Shown here: positions 53,213 to 60,264 of the stretch, in pieces
Layout of the letters: the number at the start of each line of letters is the position of its first letter
Numbering within the stretch: the first letter of the stretch is position 1
Source of the DNA: Alphaproteobacteria bacterium
GTDB taxonomy: Bacteria > Pseudomonadota > Alphaproteobacteria > Acetobacterales > Acetobacteraceae
Assembly (NCBI GenBank): GCA_020850755.1
Contig: JADZEB010000045.1
Span: 1 to 64,000 of the forward strand
DNA length: 64,000 bases
Direction of reading: 5' to 3'
Notes under the pieces: generated by a model
What the model was told of the DNA's origin: nothing
The model's input: the letters and a program-made list of their open reading frames with translations, nothing else
Database searches by the model: none
Program-made: the position numbers and the translations under genes

Positions 53213-54796
53213 CTATTCCCGCCGCGCGCTCATGGCCAGCGTGTACTGGTCGATGCGCGCATCGTATCGGATGCCCTTGCGTGCGCCCCAGTTGTTCACC
53301 TGGAGCAGGACGGGCTGCATCACGGCCTCCTCGCGCGCCATGCGCGTGGCCCGCACGATCAGGTCGAAGCGCTTCTCCTCGTTCAATTCGCGCGAGGCCA
53401 GCATCAGCAGATTGTCGAACTCGGCGTTCGAGTAGCGCACCCGGTTGGCCGAGCCGAGGCCGCGGTTGCGATCGCGCGTGCCGATCTGCGGCACCAGCGT
53501 GGACAGCGCCTCGCCCGTGTCGTTGCCCCAGGAGGACATGAACATCGGCAGCTCGAAATTCTCGCGCCGGCGGCTGAACACGGCATGCGGCATCAGCTCG
53601 ACATTGGTCTGCACGCCGATGCGCTGCCACATCTGCGCGATCGCCTGGACCATGCGCGCCGAGTTGATGATGCGGTCGTTCGAGGTGGCAAGCGTGATGC
53701 GGAAGCCCCCGCCCCAGCCCGCCTCGGCCAAGAGCCGGCGTGCCCCCTCGGGATCGAAGCGCTCGGGCGCGAGATCGGGGACATAGCCGAAGAAGCCCTC
53801 CGGCACGTACTGGCCGGTCAGCACCGCCTGGCCCTGGTTGATCTGGTTGACCAGCCCCTCGCGGTTGATCGCCATCGACAGGGCCTGGCGCACGCGCCGG
53901 TCATCGAGCGGGTTGCGCGGCAGGGCCTCGCCGTTGGGGCCGGAGATGTGGCCGGTCTTGAGCGCCTCGCCGGTGATGTCCATGGTCAGGAACACGAGGC
54001 GGTTGGCCGCGATCGTGAACACGGACAGGCGCGGGTCGCTGCGCAGCCGCTCCACGTCGGTCGTGGGCAGGTCGGCAATGACATCGACATCGCCGGCTAG
54101 GAGCGCGGCCACGCGCGCAGCATTGTTGGGGATGATGCGGAACACGGCGCGCTCCCATGGCTCGCGCACGCGCCAGTAGCTGTCGTTGCGGGCATAGGTG
54201 ACATGCACGCCCGGCTGGTAGGCGGCGAAGCGGTAGGGACCGGTGCCGATCATCGCCCGGCCGCTGTTGTAGTCGTCGGTCGTCGCGTTCTCGCCATGCT
54301 TGCGCGAGATGATGAAGATGTTCGACAGGTCCCCCACGATCAGCGGCGCCGGGCCCCGGGTTTGCACCCGGAAGGTCATCGGGTCGACGATCGTCACGCC
54401 GGCCACGTCGCGGAAGAAGCTGCCATAGCTGCCCAGGCTGTTCGGCACGCTGGGGGCGCGGCGGAAAGTGAAGGCGACATCGTCGGAGGTGAAGGGCGAG
54501 CCGTCGTGGAAGGTCACGCCCTCGCGCAGCTTGAACTCCCAGGTGGTGTCGTTCAGCGCGCGGGCGGAAACGGCGAGGCCCGGCTCGAGCTGCATGCGCG
54601 CGTTGCGCAGGAACAGCGTGTCGAACACATGCGTTGCGTTTGCGGCGTTCTGGCTGTGGCGGTGGAAATGCGGATCGAGGCTGGTGGGCGGCGTCGCCTG
54701 CCCGATCGTGAGCGTCTGCGCCAGGGCACCGCCCGCGCCAAGGGTTGCTGCAACGGCAAGCGACGCCAGAACGGAGCGGATGCCGAACGCGTCCAT
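53213..54796 (-). CDS. ABC transporter substrate-binding protein (SBP family 5, peptide/nickel type)
   Basis: A 527-residue periplasmic binding protein of the DppA/OppA/NikA family. The N-terminus (VLASLAVAATLGAGGALAQ) is a Sec signal with cleavage near ALA-Q. Family landmarks are ATPPTSLDPHFHRHSQNAA, FKLREGVTFHDGSPFTSDDVAFTF, IGTGPYRFAAYQPG and DDRRVRQALSMAINREGLV. GGAGG lies 7 nt before the ATG at 54796. No permease or ATPase genes are adjacent, so the cognate importer must be elsewhere or the protein has another role. Ligand unknown. Confidence 0.9.
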   Translation of the reverse strand: MDAFGIRSVLASLAVAATLGAGGALAQTLTIGQATPPTSLDPHFHRHSQNAANATHVFDTLFLRNARMQLEPGLAVSARALNDTTWEFKLREGVTFHDGSPFTSDDVAFTFRRAPSVPNSLGSYGSFFRDVAGVTIVDPMTFRVQTRGPAPLIVGDLSNIFIISRKHGENATTDDYNSGRAMIGTGPYRFAAYQPGVHVTYARNDSYWRVREPWERAVFRIIPNNAARVAALLAGDVDVIADLPTTDVERLRSDPRLSVFTIAANRLVFLTMDITGEALKTGHISGPNGEALPRNPLDDRRVRQALSMAINREGLVNQINQGQAVLTGQYVPEGFFGYVPDLAPERFDPEGARRLLAEAGWGGGFRITLATSNDRIINSARMVQAIAQMWQRIGVQTNVELMPHAVFSRRRENFELPMFMSSWGNDTGEALSTLVPQIGTRDRNRGLGSANRVRYSNAEFDNLLMLASRELNEEKRFDLIVRATRMAREEAVMQPVLLQVNNWGARKGIRYDARIDQYTLAMSARRE

Positions 54797-54962
54797 GACG
54801 ATCCTCCAGGGACTGGTAACAAGGTGGACTGGGCGTCATCATTGCGCCTTCGCCACAAGCCCGGCAAGGGTCGCCACGATGTCCACGCTTGCGCGGCCGC
54901 GCGCGCCTGCCTATCACCCGCCTGGGGCCGCCGCCGCCCCCGCCAGGGAGTGACCGCGCCCC

Positions 54963-55352
54963 ATGACCCGCCGCGACTGGCTTGCCCTTCTCGGCCTTGC
55001 GATCGCGATCGGGGGGCTGCTCCTCTATCGCCACACGATGATCGAGCCGCGCCACTGGGGCGCCACCTGCGCCGCCGCCGAGGCGCCCTCGGTCTGCGCC
55101 ATCCGCGCCGCCTTCCTGTGGCTGCAGCACTGGGAGCTCTACGGCGCCGGCGCCCTTGCGCTCGGGGTCGCGGCGGTGCTGGGTGCGCCCTTCGTCGTGG
55201 CGGTCGCGGCGATCGGGCTCGGGGCGGCGGCGACGATCAACTACAATGCCAGCTGGGGCCTGCTCGGGCTGGCACTCGGCGCCTGGCGCTGGATCAGGCT
55301 GCTGCGGCCGCCGCGCGAGGATGGCGCGTCCACGGACAGGAAAGCCGGCTAG
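54963..55352 (+). CDS. Hypothetical membrane protein
   Basis: A 129-residue protein with three hydrophobic helices: WLALLGLAIAIGGLLLY, a central pair around LYGAGALALGVAAVLGAPFVVAVAAIGLGAAATI, and LLGLALGAWRWIRLL. Two cysteines (TCAAAEAPSVCAI) sit in the loop after helix 1 and could form a disulfide. No family recognised. It is divergent from the substrate-binding protein gene and ends in CTAG at the edge of the second copy of the two-hairpin repeat. Confidence 0.65.
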   Translation: MTRRDWLALLGLAIAIGGLLLYRHTMIEPRHWGATCAAAEAPSVCAIRAAFLWLQHWELYGAGALALGVAAVLGAPFVVAVAAIGLGAAATINYNASWGLLGLALGAWRWIRLLRPPREDGASTDRKAG

Positions 55353-55472
55353 GCACGTTCCGTTCGGCTTCAATCAGCCGAACGGAAGTCGCGCCCGGGA
55401 AACTCAAGCTTCGCGAGCAGCTTGGTCCGATCTGGTGGAACCGCCTGCGGTTCCACCAGATCGGACGCTGCT
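55353..55472. repeat. Two-hairpin dispersed repeat, copy 2 (inverted, bounded by CTAG)
   Basis: Inverted copy of the element at 1298-1419. Hairpin A here has arms GTCCGATCTGGTGGAAC and its complement, differing from copy 1 by a G-C to A-T change in both arms, so pairing is preserved. Hairpin B is a perfect 12-bp stem, TTCCGTTCGGCT and AGCCGAACGGAA. It fills the gap between the convergent membrane-protein and GH17 genes, both of which stop in the flanking CTAG. Confidence 0.9.
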
Positions 55473-57158
55473 CTAGCGCGTCGCGCGCAGCCGCGCCAGC
55501 ACCGGGGCCGCCAGCAACAGGGCCATCGCCGCCCAAGCCAGCATCTGCTGGTTGGCCAGCCCCTCGCGCCAGACCATCACCGCTGTGGCCCCGACCAGCA
55601 CGAGGCCCATCGTCGCCTCCTCGCGCAGCGCACCGAGGCGCGCGGCTATGCCCTGGCCCGCGGCGGCGAGGCGGGGCCAGCCCTCGGCCGCGAGCATCAC
55701 CGGCACCGCGATCGCCGGCACGGCGAAGGTGGGCAGCGGGAAGTCGCGGTAGCGCGGATCGACCGCCAGCGCGAGCGCAAGGAAGGCGGCGGCGAAGGTG
55801 AACAGGAACAGCAGCACATCGAAGGCCCAGTCGCGCCAGCCGGCCAGCCGCATGCGCGCCTCCTGCACCCAGCCGCGCCGCCAGGGCGACAGCAGCGCGA
55901 CGATGATGCCGTGCAGCTCGTTGCCGGTCAGCGCGGGCGGCGGCGCGACACCGGAACGGGCCAGCGCGACACGGCGCACAAGCAGCACCGCCAGCAGCGC
56001 CTGGCCGAGCAGGTTGCCGGCAGCGCAGATCTTCAGGTGGATGTCGTAGGCCGGCACGATCGCACCCTCGGCCGCGAACACCAGGGCCGAGCCCAGCGCG
56101 AAGGAGAGCGCCGCCACCCCGGCCGCGCCGCGCGCCGACAGCTCCGGAAAGGCGCGCAAGGCTCCGCCGAGGAGCAGAAGCGCCAGCGCGATGCCGCTGG
56201 GCGCATACCAGCGCCAGCCGGCCAGCGCCTCGACCGGACCGGATAGCGTCACGCGCCGCTCGCGCGCATGGGTCCAGAGGCCCCAATTGGCGCCGACCGT
56301 GCCTTCGTTGCGGTATTTCCACACCTGGTCGAAGGCCTCGATCAAGTTGTAGTCGAAGCCCTCCTCGCGGGCCAAGGCGATGAAGGCGCGCAGGAACAGG
56401 GTCTGCTCGACACGGCCCGGCGCCGCATCGGCGCGCCAGCGCCCGCGCGCGGGCCAGCCCACCTCGCCGATCATGATCGGCTTGCCGGGAAAGCGCGCCG
56501 CCATGCGCCGGTAGATGTCGCGCACATGCGCCATCGCCGCGGCAACGCCGGTCGGGTGATCCTCCCAGTAGGGCAGGATGTGGATGGTGACGATGTCCAC
56601 ATGCCGCGCCACTTCCGGGAACTGCTCCCAGAACTCCCACACATCGGCGTAGGTGACCGGCTGGCGCACCGCTGCCTTCACCCGCTCGATCTGGCGGATC
56701 AGTTCCTCCACCGGCAGGTCGCGGCGCAGCAGCACCTCGTTGCCGACGATGACGCGATGCACGGTCTCGGGGTGGCGGTTGGCGCTCTCGATCAGGCGCG
56801 CCATCTCGCGCTCGTTGGCGGCGCGGTCGCTGCCGAGCCAGCCGCCCTTGAACACGGCAAGCCCGTGCCGCCCGGCGATCTCGGCCGCGTCATACGCACC
56901 CTCGATGCTGGCATAGGTGCGGATCGCCTGGACGTAGGGAGCGATGGTGCGGATATCCTGCTCGACCTCGGCGGCGGAGGGAAAGCGCCCGGCAAGCGGG
57001 GAGTGGCTGGCGCGGAACGGCGCAAAGGAGACCGACTGCACGCGATCGGCCGGCGCGGCAAGCTCCACACCCTGCGGGCGGTTGGGCCACCACCACAGGG
57101 CGTAGCTCGCCAAGGCGAGCAGCAGGCAGAGAAGCGGCAGGCGAAGGCAGGGTGGCAT
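55473..57158 (-). CDS. Membrane-bound glycoside hydrolase family 17-like protein (glucan synthesis type)
   Basis: A 561-residue protein. A signal/anchor helix (about residues 5-22) precedes a GH17-like (beta/alpha)8 domain: VQSVSFAPFRASHSPL, IRTYASIEGAYDAAEIAG, the likely acid/base Glu in HRVIVGNEVLLRRDL, DIVTIHILPYWEDHPTG, and the likely nucleophile Glu in PIMIGEVGWPARGR. From about residue 285 the protein has eight or so transmembrane helices. Alphaproteobacterial proteins of this kind are annotated as beta-1,3-glucanase or beta-1,6-glucan synthase and linked to periplasmic cyclic glucans (NdvC-like). No NdvB-type synthase is adjacent. Stop TAG is in the CTAG bordering the repeat. Confidence 0.8.
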   Translation of the reverse strand: MPPCLRLPLLCLLLALASYALWWWPNRPQGVELAAPADRVQSVSFAPFRASHSPLAGRFPSAAEVEQDIRTIAPYVQAIRTYASIEGAYDAAEIAGRHGLAVFKGGWLGSDRAANEREMARLIESANRHPETVHRVIVGNEVLLRRDLPVEELIRQIERVKAAVRQPVTYADVWEFWEQFPEVARHVDIVTIHILPYWEDHPTGVAAAMAHVRDIYRRMAARFPGKPIMIGEVGWPARGRWRADAAPGRVEQTLFLRAFIALAREEGFDYNLIEAFDQVWKYRNEGTVGANWGLWTHARERRVTLSGPVEALAGWRWYAPSGIALALLLLGGALRAFPELSARGAAGVAALSFALGSALVFAAEGAIVPAYDIHLKICAAGNLLGQALLAVLLVRRVALARSGVAPPPALTGNELHGIIVALLSPWRRGWVQEARMRLAGWRDWAFDVLLFLFTFAAAFLALALAVDPRYRDFPLPTFAVPAIAVPVMLAAEGWPRLAAAGQGIAARLGALREEATMGLVLVGATAVMVWREGLANQQMLAWAAMALLLAAPVLARLRATR

Positions 57159-57218
57159 CGGCAGGCACGAGCGGATGGTGGGGGCGGGCGAACGGGCAGG
57201 CAGCGCGAGCCTAGTCGA

Positions 57219-58439
57219 TCACCACTCCTTGGCAAAACCTGGGCGCGATCGCGGCGCCGCCGCCATGGCCAGCGCCGCCGCCAGCGGCACGCCCGCCAGC
57301 ACCAGCGGGAATGCGCCCGCCGGCAGGAGCGAGAGCGCCAGCCCCGCGCCAGGAGGCCCGAGCAGACCGCCAAGCGTGTAGGCGATCGCCGCCGCAGCCA
57401 CGCCCGCGACCAGCGGCCCGCCAGCCGCCCGCGCACTGAGGACCAGGATCGCCAGCGTGTAGAGCGCGCCGATCGCCCCGCCCCACGCCGCAAGCAGCGG
57501 CCAGAGCAGCAGGCGCCCGGCGGCCGGCGCGGCCACACCGGCGAGGGCAAGCAGCGCCAGCGCCGCCCCGGCCAGCAGCAACGCGCCGAGCATCACCCGG
57601 CGCGGCCCGAACCGGTCGGCCAGCCAGCCGAGCGGATACTGGCTGGCGATGTTGCCGGTGCCCACCGCCGCCACCAGCGCGGCCGCGCCCTCGGGGCCGA
57701 ACCCCCGCGCCAGCCCCCACACGGGCATCAGCGCGGCGGAGGCCGCCTCCAGCACGCCGGACAGCGCCGCCGAGGCCGGCACGATCGCGCCCGCGGCAAG
57801 CAAGGTCGCGACCATGCCGACGCGGGCCGAGCGCGCATCGGATGCGGCCAGGACCTGCCTGGGCGCGCGGGCACCAATCAGCGGCACCACGCAGAGCAGC
57901 GTGATCGCCCCGGCCAGCCAGTAGGGCGCCGCGCCCTCGGTGCCGACCAGCGCCAGCGCCGCCGGCGCCAGCGCCAGCGCCGCGCCGACCATGGTGCCGT
58001 AGATGCCCATCACCCGCCCGCGCCGCTCCGGCGGGGCAAGGGCCGCCACCAGCGCGTCCGCCGCCACCCAACGGCAGGCGAGTGCGGCCCCGATCATCAG
58101 GTTGGCGATCAGCCAGCCGGCCAGATCGGCGCTGACCAGCAACAGCCCGACCGCCGCCGCTGCCAACGCCGAACCGCAATTGAACATCGGCAAGGCGCCG
58201 ATCCGCCGCGCGAGCCAGGGAGCCAAGGGCAGGAACAGCGCCAGCGCGAACCAGGGTCCGGCGGCGAACAGCCCGATCCAGGCGGCATCGAGCCCGCGCC
58301 CGGCCAGCGCGATCGTCGTCAGCGGGATCAGCAGCCAGAACTGCATCGCTCCCGCGGTGGAGGCCGCCGCGAGGCGCCAGACCAGCAAGGGCGTGGGCGA
58401 GACCATCGGCGCACCCGGATCGGCATCCGGCCCGGTCAT
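57219..58439 (-). CDS. MFS transporter
   Basis: A 406-residue MFS protein of the YcaD/sugar-efflux type: short N-terminus, then 12 hydrophobic helices beginning LLVWRLAAASTAGAMQFWLL. The segment between helices 2 and 3 reads LAPWLARRIGALPMFNCGSAL, and GWLADRFGPRRVMLGALLL is the corresponding motif in the second half. It is not closely similar to the two paralogous MFS proteins of this window. The ATG at 58439 is chosen; another at 58406 is possible and longer upstream frame is Arg/Pro-rich. Substrate unknown. Confidence 0.85.
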   Translation of the reverse strand: MTGPDADPGAPMVSPTPLLVWRLAAASTAGAMQFWLLIPLTTIALAGRGLDAAWIGLFAAGPWFALALFLPLAPWLARRIGALPMFNCGSALAAAAVGLLLVSADLAGWLIANLMIGAALACRWVAADALVAALAPPERRGRVMGIYGTMVGAALALAPAALALVGTEGAAPYWLAGAITLLCVVPLIGARAPRQVLAASDARSARVGMVATLLAAGAIVPASAALSGVLEAASAALMPVWGLARGFGPEGAAALVAAVGTGNIASQYPLGWLADRFGPRRVMLGALLLAGAALALLALAGVAAPAAGRLLLWPLLAAWGGAIGALYTLAILVLSARAAGGPLVAGVAAAAIAYTLGGLLGPPGAGLALSLLPAGAFPLVLAGVPLAAALAMAAAPRSRPGFAKEW

Positions 58440-58599
58440 CGGCGCGGGGCGGCGCGGCGCCCGGGGGTTGCTTTCTCGTGACGCATCTTGGGGTCCGCCC
58501 GTCGCCAGGTTCAGGTGGTTCGCGCGCGAGGTATCGCCCGCTTCGTGCCCGCGCCGCAACCGCGCGATCATGCCGCCGCGCCCGGCCCGCCAGACCGTG

Positions 58600-58656
58600 C
58601 CGCCGAGCCGAGCCGCCGAGCCGCGCCGCCGAGCCGCGCCGCCGAACCGCGCCGCC
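58600..58656. repeat. 13-bp tandem repeat, about 4.4 units
   Basis: Units CCGCCGAGCCGAG, CCGCCGAGCCGCG, CCGCCGAGCCGCG and CCGCCGAACCGCG followed by a partial CCGCC. Immediately upstream of the 14-bp array. Confidence 0.85.
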
Positions 58657-58684
58657 GGACCTTGCCGCTGCGCCGCCTTCGCCC

Positions 58685-58796
58685 GATCATTGCCGCCCGA
58701 TCATTGCCGCCCGATCATTGCCGCCCGATCATCACCGCCCGATCATCACCGCCCGCTCATCGCCGCCCGATCATCGCCGCCCGATCATCGCCGCCC
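58685..58796. repeat. 14-bp tandem repeat, eight units, each but one with GATC
   Basis: Eight contiguous 14-bp units start at 58685, 58699, 58713, 58727, 58741, 58755, 58769 and 58783. The first three are GATCATTGCCGCCC, the next two GATCATCACCGCCC, the sixth GCTCATCGCCGCCC, and the last two GATCATCGCCGCCC. The graded drift suggests slippage or unequal exchange. It ends 28 bp before the CoA-binding gene. Confidence 0.9.
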
Positions 58797-58823
58797 ATCG
58801 TCCGCGCACCGCAAGGATCCGCC

Positions 58824-59246
58824 ATGCCCGATGCCACGCCCGAAGCCGTCATCCGCAAGGTATTGACCGAGACCAGGCGCATCGCCCTTGTCGGCGCATC
58901 GGCCAAACCCGACCGGCCCAGCCACGGCGTGATGCGCTTCCTGCTGGGCAAGGGCTTCGCGGTGATGCCGGTCAATCCGGGCCTCGCCGGCCAGTCGATC
59001 CTCGGCCAGACGGTGGTGGCGCGCCTGGCCGATGTGCCGGGCCCGCTCGAGATGGTGGACATCTTCCGCAACAGCGAGGCCGCCGGCCCGGTGATGGACG
59101 AGGCGGTGGCGCTCGGGGCGAAGACCCTTTGGTTGCAACTCGGCGTGGTCAACGAGCCTGCCGCCGCGCGGGCGCGCGCCGCCGGGCTGGTGGTGATCCA
59201 GGATCGCTGCCCGGCGATCGAGTGGCGGCTGCTCGGCCTGCCCTGA
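58824..59246 (+). CDS. CoA-binding domain protein
   Basis: A 140-residue protein consisting of a single CoA_binding_2 Rossmann domain. It has IALVGASAKPDRPSHGVMRFLLGKGFAVMPVNP, the phosphate-loop signature of this family, then DIFRNSEAAGPVMDEAVALGAKTLWLQLGV and the C-terminal VIQDRCPAIEW with the conserved Cys-Pro. Family members bind CoA and have been tied to redox sensing, but the specific role is unknown. AAGGA lies 7 nt before the ATG at 58824. Short tandem repeats flank it on both sides, and its last codons are the first unit of the downstream repeat. Confidence 0.88.
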   Translation: MPDATPEAVIRKVLTETRRIALVGASAKPDRPSHGVMRFLLGKGFAVMPVNPGLAGQSILGQTVVARLADVPGPLEMVDIFRNSEAAGPVMDEAVALGAKTLWLQLGVVNEPAAARARAAGLVVIQDRCPAIEWRLLGLP

Positions 59247-59284
59247 TCGGCCTGCCTTGCTCGGCCTGCCTTGCTCGGCCTGCC
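59233..59284. repeat. 14-bp tandem repeat overlapping the 3' end of the CoA-binding gene
   Basis: The core TCGGCCTGCC recurs at 59233, 59247, 59261 and 59275, a strict 14-bp period. The first unit encodes the last residues and stop of the CoA-binding protein; the remaining three follow it as non-coding copies. Confidence 0.85.
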
Positions 59285-59403
59285 CTGAATCGCCGCCTTC
59301 CGCCCCTTGAACGCCACCCGGCCGCGGGCCATCTGCGGCGCGGGACGGTATCAGGCTGTCCCGCCACGAGCTTCACGCACGGCCAGGGACCGCGACAGAA
59401 CCC

Positions 59404-60150
59404 ATGACCCCGCAGGAACGCGACATCATCACCCAGTTCGTCGAGCGCGCGACGCGCGGCGGCGGCCAGCCGATCGACCAGGAGGCCGACCGGCTGCTTG
59501 CCGAGCTGTTCGCACGCTATCCGGAAGCACGCTATCGCATCGCCCAGACCGCCTTCATCCAGGAGCACGCCCTGGCCGAGGCGCAGAACCGCATCCGCCA
59601 GCTGGAATGGCAGCTCCAGAACCAGGCGGGCATGCAGGGCCAGCCGCAGCAGCCCCAGCAGTCGCGCGGCTTCCTGGGCGGGCTGTTCGGCGGCGGCCAG
59701 CCGCAACCGCAGGCGATGCGCCCGATGGGCCCGCCGCCGCAGCCAATCCAGGCGCCCAATGCCGCCGCCTTGCAGCAGGCGCAGGGCCGCCCGGGCTTCC
59801 TCGGCACCGCCGCCATGACCGCGGCCGGCGTCGTCGGCGGCGTGCTGCTCGGCAACGCGATCGCCGGCTGGATGTCGGGCTCCTCGGGCAGCGCGCAGGC
59901 GGCCAGCCAGGGCGCGGGCCAGGCCGCGGGCCAGCCGGCGGGGCCGTGGGGCGCGCCGGCCGAGAATGCCGGCGGCTTCACCCAGGGCGTCGGCGCCGAT
60001 GGCGGCGCCAAGAGCCCCTGGGCGGCCGAGGAGCCGAACCGCTACCAGGACCAGGGCGGCTACTCCGGCATGGAGGATGGCGGCCAGGACGATGGCGGCG
60101 GCTTCGATGGCGGCGGCTTCGATGGCGGTGGCGACAACGAGACCTGGTAG
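59404..60150 (+). CDS. DUF2076 domain-containing protein
   Basis: A 248-residue DUF2076 protein, an alphaproteobacterial family of unknown function. It has the N-terminal TPQERDIITQFVERA and QEADRLLAELFARYPEARYRIAQTAFIQEHAL, a coiled-coil-like AQNRIRQLEWQLQ, then Gln/Pro/Gly-rich sequence with GFLGGLFGGGQ and GFLGTAAMTAAGVVGGVLLGNAIAGW (one possible membrane or amphipathic segment near residue 140) and an Asp/Gly-rich tail. The ATG at 59404 begins the conserved N-terminus. Confidence 0.9.
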   Translation: MTPQERDIITQFVERATRGGGQPIDQEADRLLAELFARYPEARYRIAQTAFIQEHALAEAQNRIRQLEWQLQNQAGMQGQPQQPQQSRGFLGGLFGGGQPQPQAMRPMGPPPQPIQAPNAAALQQAQGRPGFLGTAAMTAAGVVGGVLLGNAIAGWMSGSSGSAQAASQGAGQAAGQPAGPWGAPAENAGGFTQGVGADGGAKSPWAAEEPNRYQDQGGYSGMEDGGQDDGGGFDGGGFDGGGDNETW

Positions 60151-60198
60151 CCGCCGGTCGCGACGCATCCGCGCGCATCGAGCGCGGCCCGGACAGGC

Positions 60199-60231
60199 AA
60201 CGGGCGGCCCCGCATCGCAGGGCCGCCCGTT
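60199..60231. terminator. Bidirectional terminator between DUF2076 gene and hyuB
   Basis: AACGGGCGGCCC and GGGCCGCCCGTT form a 12-bp perfect stem with a 9-nt loop, followed by a short TTT on the plus strand. It lies in the 114-bp convergent gap and can serve both genes. Confidence 0.75.
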
Positions 60232-60264
60232 TCGATTCGGCGTGAAGGGTTCGGGGGAGGCCGC

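Larger units (their letters stand above)
58440..58823. other. 384-bp divergent region dominated by short tandem repeats
   Basis: Between the MFS gene and the CoA-binding gene. It contains a 13-bp repeat array (58600-58656), a 14-bp repeat array (58685-58796) and the ribosome site AAGGA before the CoA-binding gene. The arrays leave reading frames open on the plus strand, producing Arg/Pro/Ala-rich frames that I do not regard as genes. I found no convincing promoter. Confidence 0.7.

Noticed and set aside
57211..57221. Alternative stop at 57211 for the third MFS transporter
   Set aside because: The frame ending at 57211 is a different frame over the same region; the membrane-helix pattern belongs to the frame that ends at 57219.
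56268..58481. Plus-strand open frame of 737 codons opposite the GH17 and MFS genes
   Set aside because: Arg/Gln/Gly-rich shadow frame; both minus-strand genes have clear membrane helices and motifs.
58685..58796. CRISPR-like appearance of the 14-bp array
   Set aside because: Units are contiguous with no spacers and far shorter than CRISPR repeats; no cas genes in the window. It is a simple tandem repeat.
58478..59407. Plus-strand 309-codon frame running through the tandem repeats
   Set aside because: It stays open because the repeats lack stops; its product is His/Arg/Pro-rich and out of frame with the CoA-binding gene.
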